The notes: generated from the sequence alone by a model not told the origin. Positions 1 through 9,648 are shown, counted from the first letter of the stretch. The stretch: DNA of 64,000 nucleotides from Peteryoungia aggregata LMG 23059 (GCF_030814435.1 NZ_JAUSUW010000001.1:558001-622000); one strand, 5' to 3'. Made by a program: numbers and translations.

Positions 1-3000
1 TATCCATTTCAGCGCCAGCGGCATTGGATCGACGCGCCAGCGTCGGTTCGACGAGCATCTGCGGCAAGGCCCGCCCCCATGCCGGCGCAGCCAGAGACAA
101 ACAAGAGTGAATACATTGTGAAAAGTGAGGTGGAGACCATGAACGCCATCAGTTCCATCACCATCCCGGATCGTCAGGCGGGATTGGAGACGTCTCTCCT
201 GACGCTTTTGGGCGACATGTCGGGCGAACCGATCGACGCCAGCAACAGGAGCGACAGCTTTCTCGAACTCGGCTTCGACTCCCTGTTCATCGGTCAGTTT
301 GCCCAGAAGATCGACAAGCAATATGGCGTGAAGATCTCGTTCCGCGAACTTTTGAGCAACATTCCATCGATTGCGGCTCTCGCCCAATATCTCGACATGA
401 AGTTGCCGCCAGAACCCGTCGCGGCACCGGTTGCGGCAGTGGCGCCCGTGCAGCAGGCTGCGGCGACCGTGCCATCTCCAGCGATCGGTTTTTCGGCAGC
501 GATGCCGGCAATTCAGCCTCAGGCGCAACCGAGTTCCGCAACCCTGCCCGCCGTCGCGCATGCCGGCGTCGTCGATGGCAGCCTCCAGTCTGTCCTGCAA
601 TCTCAGCTCGCCCTGGCGCAGACCCTGTTTTCGCAGCAGCTTCAACTGCTCCAAGGCACAGCCCAGACCATCCCCACGCCCGTGATCCATGCAGTGCAGG
701 CGACACCGGCAAGCCAGCCCACGCCCGCCGCAGCACTTAACGACAAGCCAGCGACGATTTCAGCCAGTGAGAACGCCGTGGAGATTGGAGGCGATCGGTA
801 TCGCCACTATCAGCAGGGAGGCAGATCGGCGGCAACAGAACTGACCCCGGATAAGGAAGCCTTCATCAATGACCTGATCCTGGCCTATTCCAATCGGAAC
901 AAGGGGTCGAAGGCGTATACGCAAGCGCATCGGGCCCGTCTGGCAGACCCGCGAACGGCCTCCGGGTTTCGTGCGGAATGGAAGGAAATGATCTTTCCGG
1001 TCGTCTGCGACCGCTCAAAGGGCGCGCGGATCTGGGATGTCGATGGCCATGAATACATCGATCTGGTCAATGGCTTCGGCCAGACGGCGTTCGGGCATGC
1101 ACCCGACTTCGTCGTCGAGGCGATGAAGGAGCAGATGGACGCCGGATTTGCCATCGGCCCGCAGACACCGCTGGCCGGCGAAGTCGCCGAAATGATCGGC
1201 ACCATGATCGGCCACGAACGCGTCACCTTCTGCAACACCGGCTCCGAAGCCGTGATGGCCGCGATGCGCCTTGCTCGTGCGGTCACCGGTCGTGACCGCA
1301 TCGTCGTCTTCGCCAATGATTATCACGGCCAGTTCGATGAAGTTCTGGTGAAGGGCCGGGCCCGCACCAGGGAACCGGTCGCTCTGCCGATCGCGGCCGG
1401 CATTCCATCCGGTTCCGTCGGCAACATGGTGGTTCTGCCCTATGGAGCACCCGAAAGCCTCGACTGGATTCGCGCCAACGCGCCGGATCTGGCCGCAGTC
1501 ATCATCGAACCGATCCAGAGCCGGCACCCGGAACTGCGTCCACGGGAGTTTGTCCGCGAACTCCGCGAGATTACCACGGCTGCCGAATGTGCCCTCGTCT
1601 TCGATGAAGTTGTGACCGGTTTCCGCGTCGATCCGGGCGGCATGCAGGCCATCTGGGGCATTCGCGGCGACATGGCCACCTACGGCAAGGTCGTCGGCGG
1701 CGGCATGCCGATCGGGGTTCTCGCCGGTACAAGCCGGTTCATGGACGCGCTTGACGGAGGGCATTGGGATTTCGGTGACGAGTCCGTGCCGAGCGTGGTG
1801 CCGACCTTCTTTGCCGGGACGTTCGTGCGCCATCCCGTGGTGCTCGCCGCAGCGCGGGCCGTGCTCCATCATATCGCGGGCGATGGTGCAGCGCTCTACA
1901 GCCGCGTCGCCAACAGGACAGAGGCGCTGGTCGAGGAGATCAATGCGGAACTCGCCAAGCGGGGGATCCCGCCATGTCTCCGCGGCTACAAGAGCTGGTT
2001 CGTCACCGACTTCACCAGCCAGGACCCCTTGGGCGGCTTGCTCTACCCCTATCTGCGGATGAACGGGATCCACATTCAGGACGGCTACCCCTGCTTCCTC
2101 ACCACGGCGCACAGCGAGGAGGACTTCAAGACGATTGCCCGCGCCTTCCGCGATGCCATCGATGCCCTGCAATGCGTCGGCATTCTCGCGCCGAAGGGCG
2201 GGAGCGAACTGGCCCCGTCGCTGGTGATGGGCAAGCAGACCATGCTCACCAAGGCCGAAAGACCTGAGAGCGCCGCATTGACGGAGGCACAGTCCGAAGT
2301 CTGGCTCGCCGCGCAGGCGGGTGACGAAGCATCCTGCTCCTTCAATGAGTCCCTGGCATTGTCGCTGGACGGACCTCTCGATGAGGCGGCGTTCCTCACC
2401 GCATTGAAGATGGTGGTGGACCGTCATGACGCCCTGCACATCCGCTTCGACCGCAATGGCGCACGGTTTGGCTTCATTCCAGACTTCGTCCTGCCGCTCG
2501 ACCGAGTGGACATCAGCACAGAGCAAGACCCGCAAGGCGCGCTGGAAGAGCTGATCGAACGGGAGGCGACGATACCGTTCGACCTCGTCAGCGGCCCGCT
2601 CGCGAGGGCGCGGCTCGTGCGCATGGCCAGTGACCGCCACGTGTTTGTGTTTACAGCGCACCACATCATCTGCGACGGCTGGTCTCTGAACGTGATCATC
2701 AGTGAATTGGCGGCGACCTATTCCGCCCTTCTGAAAGGCGAAACGATATCGCTCGAACCGGCCATGTCCTTCGCAGACTATGCCACCAACCATGCCCCGA
2801 GTGCGGATGTCAGCCGTGATACGGCGCGCTTCTGGCAGGAGCAGTTCAAGGATCTGCCCGAGCCGGCAGACATGCCCTTCGACAGGCCTTACCCGGACCG
2901 GCGAACATTTGCCGGGGGAACCTGCACGGCCATGATTCCGACCGAGACCTGCAGGCACATCAAGAAGCGCGGCGCCCGCATCGGCGCAACCCTGTTCTCG

Positions 3001-5469
3001 ACGATGCTGGCCGCCCTGCAGGTGATGCTGGCACGGCTCTCGGACCAGAAGGACGTTGTCATCGCCGTGCCATCGGCCGGACAGAGCCTCGTCGAGGACA
3101 GGATCCTCGTCGGCCATTGCGTCAATCTCTTGCCTCTGCGCCAGACCGTCGATCCCCTGACGTCATTCGAGGATCATCTGAAGCGGACGCAGCAGCTTGT
3201 CCTTCAGGCCTTCGAGCATCAGGACTATACTTACGGAACTCTGGTGAAGACGCTTGGCGTCAAACGCGATCCGCGGCGACTTCCCCTGACAGGGATCCAG
3301 TTCAACCTGGAACGGGTAGCAGCCGATGCCGAGTTTGCCGGACTGCAGGCCAGGATCGTGCCGAACCCGAAGCAGTTTTCGAACTTCGACATGTTCCTCA
3401 ACATGATCGAGAGCGCAGACGGCATCCGGATCGACGTGGACTACAATGCAGACGTTCTGGACCGCTCGACAGTGGATAGGTGGATCGGTCACCTGATGAC
3501 CCTGGTCACCGCGCTGGCCGAAGACATGCAGCAATCCATCGCCCAGATCCCGCTGCTGTCGCCGAGCGAGAGGGACTGGTTGGCGCGAGATTTGAACCGG
3601 ACAGAGACCGATTATGACCGTGATCAGTTCGCTTTTTCGCTTTTCTCTGAAAAGGCGCGGGCGATTCCGCAATCCATCGCCGCACGCCATGCCGGGCAGA
3701 CCATCACCTATGGTCAGCTCGAGCATCGCTCCAACCAGTTCGCCCGCCACCTGCGCACCATCCTGCCGCGCCCGGGCGAACGGGTGGCCCTGTTGGTCGA
3801 CCGTTCGATCGACATGCTCGTCGCCTTGCTCGGGATCATGAAGGCCGGCCATGCCTATGTCCCGCTCGACCCGGGCCATCCGGAACCTCGCTTGCGTGAA
3901 ACGCTGGCGACGGCGCGCCCCTCAGTCCTGGTATGCGACAGCGATCATGGCGCAGCATTGGCAGGCCCGGGCATGACAACGGTCCGTCTCGACAGGATCG
4001 GCGACATCATGGCGACGCTGTCCGGTAACGCATTGGCAGAATTGCCGACGGACACGGGGAGTAGCGCCTATGTGATCTTCACGTCGGGCTCGACCGGCAC
4101 GCCGAAGGGTGTCGCCATATCGCACCGCGCCCTTACCAACTTCCTGCAGTCCATGGCGAAGGAGCCCGGCTTTACAGACCGCGATGTGCTGGTGGCAGTC
4201 ACGACGGTGTCCTTCGACATCGCCGGGCTGGAACTCTATCTTCCTCTCATCGCCGGTGGCAGCATCGTGATCGCCGACCGCAGCGAAGTCGAGGACGGCT
4301 TTGCGCTGGTCCGGCTGATCGATCGGAGCGGAGCAACGGTACTCCAGGCGACACCTACGCTTTGGCAAATGCTGGTGGAGGCAGGTCTGGATGGCAACAG
4401 GCCACTCAAGAAGCTCTGCGGCGGGGAAGCACTGCCAAAGGCGCTGGCACAGACCCTTTCGAGCATGCAGGGCGAACTCTGGAACATGTATGGCCCGACC
4501 GAAACCACCATATGGTCTTCGGTTGCGCACATTGCGGACCCGAATGCGCCGATCACGATTGGCCACCCGATCGCCAATACCCAGCTTCATATTGTCGACG
4601 CGGATGGCCGTTTGGTTCCACCTGGCGTTACAGGCGAACTCTGCATCGGAGGTCATGGCCTCGCCGAGGGCTATTTTGATCGCCCCGATCTGACAGAGGC
4701 CGCCTTTGTCGTCAGGGACATCGGCAACGGCCTGGCGCAACGCCTCTACAGAACAGGTGATCTGGGTAAGCGTATGGCTGACGGTTCGCTGCAACTGCTC
4801 GGTCGGCGCGACAACCAGGTCAAGCTGCGGGGCTTCCGGATCGAACTCGGCGACATCGAAACGGTGATCTCCCAGGTGAAGGGCTTGCGTCAGTGCGCTG
4901 TCGTCGGAGCACGCAACGGCAAGGGCGAAACGGTCCTGGTCTGCTACTTCGTCGCCGAACCGGGGACGCCGGGCGCCGATAGCGCAGAGCTTGCCAAGGC
5001 AGCCCGCGCCCGGTTACCAGCCTATATGGTTCCAACCGTCTGGGCGCTGGAGACGGAGCTTCCCCAGACCGGCAACGGAAAGCTCGACCGCAAGGCACTC
5101 GCCTCTCGCGACATCCGCCGCGGACCGGTGGAACAGGTTGCCAAGACCAAGCCTCGGACAGCCTTGGAAGAAAAACTGTGGTCCATCTGGAAGAGCGTCC
5201 TCGATGTCGAGACGCTTGGTGTGGACGACAATCTCTATGCGATTGGAGCCGACTCTCTGATGATCTTCCGCATTGCGGCCCGGATGCTCGATGCCGGACT
5301 TCCACTTGAGGCCAAACATCTGCTTCGCCATCCCTCCATCGCGGAACTGGCCGCCTATGCGGAAGAGCTGGAAGGCACCTCGCCCGCTGCTGCCGTTGAA
5401 CCTTACCAGGTTCCCTCTCTTGCAAGCTTCCGCAATGGCGCCCGTCGCCGGATCGAGAGCCTGTCATGA
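1..5469 (+). CDS. Hybrid PKS-aminotransferase-NRPS megasynthase, 5' partial (...AT/ACP-AMT-C-A-PCP)
   Basis: The frame is open from base 1 and begins YPFQRQRHW, the conserved post-acyltransferase motif of type I PKSs, so KS-AT modules lie upstream and the ATGs at 79 and 139 are probably internal. Counting residues from base 1: an ACP (GFDSL, pantetheine Ser94); an Ala/Pro/Gln-rich linker; a class III PLP aminotransferase (about 305-710; YGKVVGGG, Lys563); a condensation domain (HHIICDG from 887); an adenylation domain (TSGSTGTPKG 1361-1370, YGPTETT, YRTGDLG, NGKLDRKAL with Lys1694); a PCP (GADSL, Ser1752). ACP-AMT-C-A-PCP is the order in mycosubtilin/iturin synthases, where the aminotransferase converts a beta-keto acyl chain to beta-amino acyl before amide bond formation. 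The A-domain pocket reads, by my alignment to GrsA, as a glycine-type code. The stop overlaps the next ATG (ATGA), so the two are translationally coupled. Confidence 0.93.
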   Translation, partial: YPFQRQRHWIDAPASVRRASAARPAPMPAQPETNKSEYIVKSEVETMNAISSITIPDRQAGLETSLLTLLGDMSGEPIDASNRSDSFLELGFDSLFIGQFAQKIDKQYGVKISFRELLSNIPSIAALAQYLDMKLPPEPVAAPVAAVAPVQQAAATVPSPAIGFSAAMPAIQPQAQPSSATLPAVAHAGVVDGSLQSVLQSQLALAQTLFSQQLQLLQGTAQTIPTPVIHAVQATPASQPTPAAALNDKPATISASENAVEIGGDRYRHYQQGGRSAATELTPDKEAFINDLILAYSNRNKGSKAYTQAHRARLADPRTASGFRAEWKEMIFPVVCDRSKGARIWDVDGHEYIDLVNGFGQTAFGHAPDFVVEAMKEQMDAGFAIGPQTPLAGEVAEMIGTMIGHERVTFCNTGSEAVMAAMRLARAVTGRDRIVVFANDYHGQFDEVLVKGRARTREPVALPIAAGIPSGSVGNMVVLPYGAPESLDWIRANAPDLAAVIIEPIQSRHPELRPREFVRELREITTAAECALVFDEVVTGFRVDPGGMQAIWGIRGDMATYGKVVGGGMPIGVLAGTSRFMDALDGGHWDFGDESVPSVVPTFFAGTFVRHPVVLAAARAVLHHIAGDGAALYSRVANRTEALVEEINAELAKRGIPPCLRGYKSWFVTDFTSQDPLGGLLYPYLRMNGIHIQDGYPCFLTTAHSEEDFKTIARAFRDAIDALQCVGILAPKGGSELAPSLVMGKQTMLTKAERPESAALTEAQSEVWLAAQAGDEASCSFNESLALSLDGPLDEAAFLTALKMVVDRHDALHIRFDRNGARFGFIPDFVLPLDRVDISTEQDPQGALEELIEREATIPFDLVSGPLARARLVRMASDRHVFVFTAHHIICDGWSLNVIISELAATYSALLKGETISLEPAMSFADYATNHAPSADVSRDTARFWQEQFKDLPEPADMPFDRPYPDRRTFAGGTCTAMIPTETCRHIKKRGARIGATLFSTMLAALQVMLARLSDQKDVVIAVPSAGQSLVEDRILVGHCVNLLPLRQTVDPLTSFEDHLKRTQQLVLQAFEHQDYTYGTLVKTLGVKRDPRRLPLTGIQFNLERVAADAEFAGLQARIVPNPKQFSNFDMFLNMIESADGIRIDVDYNADVLDRSTVDRWIGHLMTLVTALAEDMQQSIAQIPLLSPSERDWLARDLNRTETDYDRDQFAFSLFSEKARAIPQSIAARHAGQTITYGQLEHRSNQFARHLRTILPRPGERVALLVDRSIDMLVALLGIMKAGHAYVPLDPGHPEPRLRETLATARPSVLVCDSDHGAALAGPGMTTVRLDRIGDIMATLSGNALAELPTDTGSSAYVIFTSGSTGTPKGVAISHRALTNFLQSMAKEPGFTDRDVLVAVTTVSFDIAGLELYLPLIAGGSIVIADRSEVEDGFALVRLIDRSGATVLQATPTLWQMLVEAGLDGNRPLKKLCGGEALPKALAQTLSSMQGELWNMYGPTETTIWSSVAHIADPNAPITIGHPIANTQLHIVDADGRLVPPGVTGELCIGGHGLAEGYFDRPDLTEAAFVVRDIGNGLAQRLYRTGDLGKRMADGSLQLLGRRDNQVKLRGFRIELGDIETVISQVKGLRQCAVVGARNGKGETVLVCYFVAEPGTPGADSAELAKAARARLPAYMVPTVWALETELPQTGNGKLDRKALASRDIRRGPVEQVAKTKPRTALEEKLWSIWKSVLDVETLGVDDNLYAIGADSLMIFRIAARMLDAGLPLEAKHLLRHPSIAELAAYAEELEGTSPAAAVEPYQVPSLASFRNGARRRIESLS

Positions 5470-8012
5470 ACCAACCCGATCATCCCGCCGGGCTCTCGCG
5501 GACCGACCCCGATGTGATCGCCGAGTTTCCATGCACCCAGACCCAGCTGCGGTTCTGGGTGCTGGACCAGTTGCAGCCTGGAAACCCGTCCCTCAACGTC
5601 GCCGTCCGATGGGAGCTCCGGGGAGCATTCAGATCCTCGACGATCGAAGCCGCCTTCCGCAAGATTATCCAGCGCCACGAGATCCTGCGAACCCGCTTTG
5701 TCGAGCGAAACGGAAACCCGTGGCAACAGGTGCTCGATGCGGTCGACTTCAAGATGTCGGTCATCGACCTGCGAAACATGCCGGCGGGACAGCGCGAGCA
5801 GCGGATCCTCTCGATCGGCGAAGAGACCGCCTCGGCTCCCTTCGACCTCGCACGCGGAGGTCTCTTTCGCGTCACCCTTCTGATGGTCGAGAACAACAGG
5901 GCCTTCATTCTCATAACCGTCCATCATATCTGTTTCGACGGTTGGTCGATCCGGGTTCTCGGTCGCGAGCTGGGAGAGATCGCGTCGGCCATCGATGCCG
6001 GACGGACGGCCGAACTGCCGGAACTACCTCTGCAATACGGTGACTTTGCCCTCTGGCAACAGGAATACATGGCGGGTTACGGCTTCGGGTCCGAAGCCGA
6101 CTTCTGGAGGAACAGGCTGAAGGACGCCCCCTATTTCGAGGTGCCGACCGATCACCCGCGTCCAACATTCAGGACAACCAGCAGCAATATCATCGCTGTG
6201 TTGAAGCCCCAGGATTTCGGCACCCGTCTTGAGCAGGCCGCACGCGACCACCGCGTTTCCCTCTATGCCTATGGCGCTTCGGTGATCAGCGCCGTCCTGC
6301 ATCGCTTTACCGGTGCCACGGACATTCTGTTTGACACCCAGATCGCGGGGCGGGAGCAATCGGATCTGGAACCGATGATCGGCGTCTTCATCAACAATCT
6401 CGTGATGCGTCTGCCCGTAAATCCGCAGGCCTCGTTCGAAGAGCATCTTCGCCAGTCTGCCGATTCCGTTCTGTCGGCGGTCAATCACCAGCACATGCCC
6501 TTCAACAAACTTGTGGAGTTGATCAACCCGGTCCGCGATCCCTCGCGGAACCCGTTGGTGTCGGTAAACTTCAACCAGTCAAAGGCCTTTCTGGAAGACC
6601 GTCGCTATGGCGACTTCGAACTGATCAGTGCGCCTTCGCAATCGCCCGGCGCGATTTACGACATCAGTTTCAGCCTGGTTGGGAGGCCATCTGGCTGGCG
6701 CATGTCGATCGAGTACAATACCGATCTGTTCGAGAAGAGCACGATGGAGCGATTGCTGCAGCTCTGGCAGGATGTCTATGATCAGGCGCTCAACGATCCG
6801 ACAGCGCCGCTCGTGCCGCTGATGTCACCGATCGACTTGGCGGAACCGGCGGCCGGGGCCAATCAATCCTCCCTGAGCATTGACGAAAACGGCCCGTCAC
6901 CCACGCCTCACAACCTGAGGACCGGTTTGCCGGCAGCAACAGCCATCGCCAGCGCTGCCGAGATCGCACAGCGCATGGGAAAGATCTGGGCCGATGTGCT
7001 CGAACTGAGCCAGGTTGCACCGAAAGACAACTTCTTCGCTCTGGGCGGCCACTCACTGGCTGCGATCCGGATGCTGTCGCGCGTTCGGGACAGTTTCGGC
7101 GTCAAACCGGACCTCGCTCAGCTTTTCAAGGACCCGACGCTGGAAGGTTTCAGCGAGTTCGTTTTCCGCAGCCTGATGGCTACGGCGGCGAACGCTCCGG
7201 TCCAGGTCACCAATCCCTGGAAAATCACGCGGTACAAGACCGGAACCGGGCCCTATTCCGTCTACACACTGAACCATCCGTTTCACTACCACCGGCTCGC
7301 CAATACCCTGGATGATCGGATCTCCGTCTATAACGTAAACATGTTCGGAGCGACGGTCGAGGAAACGTCGGCAAATATGCCTCTCGAACAGATCGCGGCT
7401 CAGGTCGTCGAGGCCATGCAGGTCGACGCCCGGAAGGGGGGCGTGGCGCTGGTCGGATTGTGTGTGAACGGCGTCCTGGCTCTGGAAGTTGCCGCACAGT
7501 TGCAGGCAGCCGGCGTCGACGTGGTCTTCACGGCGATGATCGATTCCTGGGCGCCTGGCTATTCCCTGCCGGTCACGCAGTTCCGCCGACGTCTCTGGAA
7601 GTTCGGACGAAGGCTCGATCGTGCACGCTATCTGGTGCGCAAACTGCTGAGAGGCCGGATCAAGCCCCTGGCATTCTTGAAGGAATTTAAGGCGACACGC
7701 TGGATGTTGAAAAGGCTCGGCATCCGTTCGGCCACTCCAACCGCCGATGAAACGACAACCACACGCGTCATCGATTTTCTCCTGAGAGCCGCGCAATCCT
7801 ATCACCCTCAGCCGAGCAGTTCATTGATGCTGTTCAGGAGCGAGGCAAATTCTCTCTGGGCGAAGGGAATTTCGTTCGGGTGGCAGCCTGCAGAGATTGC
7901 GATAACCAAGGTCATTGATCTGGCAGGCTGGCACGAGGAAGCGCTTGGCTCCGGCGGTGCCCGGACGCTGGCAACGTCCATCGAAGACGGCCTCTTTGGC
8001 GAGCGTCGGTGA
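5466..8012 (+). CDS. NRPS termination protein, C-PCP-TE without A domain, Cys thioesterase
   Basis: 848 residues. Condensation domain about 15-450 with HHICFDGWS as the catalytic HHxxxDG motif; a PCP about 495-570 (GGHSL, Ser530); a C-terminal thioesterase about 590-845. No adenylation core motif lies between C and PCP, so the PCP must be charged in trans or the module transfers an unextended chain. The TE nucleophile elbow reads GLCVNG: Cys666 (codon 7461-7463) stands where most TEs have Ser, and Asn replaces the fifth-position Gly of GxSxG. The downstream IDSWAP and GWHEEAL segments fit the remaining TE core and the catalytic His. ATGA overlap with the megasynthase and a 1-base gap to the next gene place it in one operon. 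It should release, and perhaps cyclise or transfer, the finished chain. Confidence 0.92.
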   Translation: MNQPDHPAGLSRTDPDVIAEFPCTQTQLRFWVLDQLQPGNPSLNVAVRWELRGAFRSSTIEAAFRKIIQRHEILRTRFVERNGNPWQQVLDAVDFKMSVIDLRNMPAGQREQRILSIGEETASAPFDLARGGLFRVTLLMVENNRAFILITVHHICFDGWSIRVLGRELGEIASAIDAGRTAELPELPLQYGDFALWQQEYMAGYGFGSEADFWRNRLKDAPYFEVPTDHPRPTFRTTSSNIIAVLKPQDFGTRLEQAARDHRVSLYAYGASVISAVLHRFTGATDILFDTQIAGREQSDLEPMIGVFINNLVMRLPVNPQASFEEHLRQSADSVLSAVNHQHMPFNKLVELINPVRDPSRNPLVSVNFNQSKAFLEDRRYGDFELISAPSQSPGAIYDISFSLVGRPSGWRMSIEYNTDLFEKSTMERLLQLWQDVYDQALNDPTAPLVPLMSPIDLAEPAAGANQSSLSIDENGPSPTPHNLRTGLPAATAIASAAEIAQRMGKIWADVLELSQVAPKDNFFALGGHSLAAIRMLSRVRDSFGVKPDLAQLFKDPTLEGFSEFVFRSLMATAANAPVQVTNPWKITRYKTGTGPYSVYTLNHPFHYHRLANTLDDRISVYNVNMFGATVEETSANMPLEQIAAQVVEAMQVDARKGGVALVGLCVNGVLALEVAAQLQAAGVDVVFTAMIDSWAPGYSLPVTQFRRRLWKFGRRLDRARYLVRKLLRGRIKPLAFLKEFKATRWMLKRLGIRSATPTADETTTTRVIDFLLRAAQSYHPQPSSSLMLFRSEANSLWAKGISFGWQPAEIAITKVIDLAGWHEEALGSGGARTLATSIEDGLFGERR

Positions 8013-8013
8013 C

Positions 8014-9648
8014 ATGGACAGCTTGGTCACCAAGGCTGGCAAGACGGGCACACGGTCGCCACCAGCAACCGTTCTGCGGATCGGTGTCCTTGTCGACCGG
8101 CCGGATCATCTGGAGAATTGGCAGCTCAGGATCATAGATCGGATCCTGGAAGACAGCCGGTTCTGCCTCGCGTCCATCCTGGTGAGCCCGGCGCCCGCAG
8201 ATCGCGGCAAGGCGTCCAAGCTCCTGCAGCTGGCCTTTCGGCTGGAACGGTCGACCCTTGGCCGCCAGCCCAGCTATCACCCAAAGCACTTCTCTCTTGC
8301 CGACCTCCCATTCGAGCCGGTCCACTCGCGCGTCTCGGGTGGTAGCGGCCAGAAGCTCGATCTTGTCCTCTGCCTGTCGGACGGGGGATTGAACGAACCG
8401 GCAATCGCCGACCTGCGTTTCGGCGAGTGGCATTTCTCCTTCTCACGGCATGCTTCCGCTGGCGCAGACTGGTTCGGCTATGCCGGAGTTATCGAACGAA
8501 GCCCGGTGACGGAGATGCATATCGAGGTCCGACGAGACGGGGCGGCAACGGACTGCATTCTGGCTACGGCAGCCTTCAACACGAAGTTCAGCGCGGTCCG
8601 CAACGGCGACTTCATCAAGGAGCGCGCTGTGACCCTGCTGATGCGGGAACTGCGCTGCCTGGCAGATACCGGCGGGATGGAGCTGGCTTCCCCCCGCCCG
8701 GAGAGGAAAGCCGCACCCAGCCCGCCAACCGGTCGGCAACTGGCGCGCTATGCCGCAACCCTCTCGAGGAACCTGTTCGCCCGCGCGGTGGAGGCCGTGC
8801 AGGCCAAGCTGGGCAAAGATGCAGCTGCCTGGGCTCTCTATGTCGGAGAGGGGCAGCCGCAGGATTTCGACCCACGGACCGCCGTGCCGGTCACCGCGCT
8901 CGGCGACGAGATCCGGGCAGATCCGTTCCTTGTCGAGCATGAAGGGCAGACCTACGTTTTCTACGAGGCCCTGGAGCCTGGCCAAACCAAGGCGCATATC
9001 GCTGTCGGACGCCTAATCGGCAACACGCTGGAAAGGCTGGGGATTGCCTTGAAATGCGACCATCACCTCTCTTTCCCGTTCGTCTTCCGCCATGACGGAC
9101 AACTGTTCATGATGCCGGAAACCAATCAGGCACGACGTCTGGAAATATGGCGCTGTACCGAGTTTCCCCTGCGCTGGGAGTTGCATTCAACTGCCCTCGA
9201 AGGCCTCTCGTCAGCCGATAGCACCCTGACGCTTTTCCGCGACCGGTGGTGGCTGTTCACCAATATCTCGGATTTTCATGCCTATGAGGATCACTGCAGC
9301 GAATTGCATCTCTTCGAGGTGGATGGCCCGGATCTGAAGCGCGTCGTTCCGCATCGGCACAATCCCGTCGTCATCGGCAGTTCGGTCGCCCGCAATGGCG
9401 GTCGGCCGTTCGAGCATGCCGGAAAGCTGTTCCGACCATCCCAGCGCAACGAACATGGCATCTATGGCTATGGCCTGAACATCATGGAGATCGAGCAACT
9501 CGATCTGGAAACCTATCGCGAGCGGTGCCTTCGCACCATAGAACCGGATTTTACGCCCGGTCTGATGGCCTGCCACCATCTGGACGCAGCAGCGGGACGC
9601 TACATCATCGACGTCTTGCCCGGCCAATTGCCGGGATCACCGCGGTAG
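8014..9648 (+). CDS. Formyltransferase-like N-terminus fused to a five-bladed beta-propeller-like domain
   Basis: I chose the ATG at 8014, one base after the preceding stop; an in-frame ATG at 7915 would lie inside the thioesterase coding region. About 544 residues. Residues 15-220 (LRIGVLVDRPDHLENWQ... FGEWHFSFS... VRNGDF) resemble the degenerate formyltransferase-like fold found at the start of a family of NRPS/sugar-associated proteins. Residues 270-540 (DPFLVEHEGQTYVFYEAL, FPFVFRHDGQLFMMPET, SADSTLTLFRDRWWLFTN, RPFEHAGKLFRPSQ) have the repeated beta-blade pattern of GH43/68-type propellers and of the N-terminal domain of GINT1-type proteins. No signal peptide is visible. Tight coupling to the NRPS suggests a tailoring or transfer role, but neither substrate nor catalysis can be read from sequence. 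Its 3' end overlaps the convergent phosphopantetheinyl transferase by 49 bp. Confidence 0.6.
   Translation: MDSLVTKAGKTGTRSPPATVLRIGVLVDRPDHLENWQLRIIDRILEDSRFCLASILVSPAPADRGKASKLLQLAFRLERSTLGRQPSYHPKHFSLADLPFEPVHSRVSGGSGQKLDLVLCLSDGGLNEPAIADLRFGEWHFSFSRHASAGADWFGYAGVIERSPVTEMHIEVRRDGAATDCILATAAFNTKFSAVRNGDFIKERAVTLLMRELRCLADTGGMELASPRPERKAAPSPPTGRQLARYAATLSRNLFARAVEAVQAKLGKDAAAWALYVGEGQPQDFDPRTAVPVTALGDEIRADPFLVEHEGQTYVFYEALEPGQTKAHIAVGRLIGNTLERLGIALKCDHHLSFPFVFRHDGQLFMMPETNQARRLEIWRCTEFPLRWELHSTALEGLSSADSTLTLFRDRWWLFTNISDFHAYEDHCSELHLFEVDGPDLKRVVPHRHNPVVIGSSVARNGGRPFEHAGKLFRPSQRNEHGIYGYGLNIMEIEQLDLETYRERCLRTIEPDFTPGLMACHHLDAAAGRYIIDVLPGQLPGSPR

Noticed and set aside
79..139. ATG at 79 or 139 as true start of the megasynthase
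   Set aside because: The frame continues upstream to base 1 with a PKS post-AT motif, so these are internal, despite a GAGGTGGAG before 139.
1015..3117. Long open frame on the minus strand inside the megasynthase
   Set aside because: Antisense to well-defined aminotransferase and condensation domains; Arg/Gly/His-rich translation without family motifs, a GC-bias shadow.
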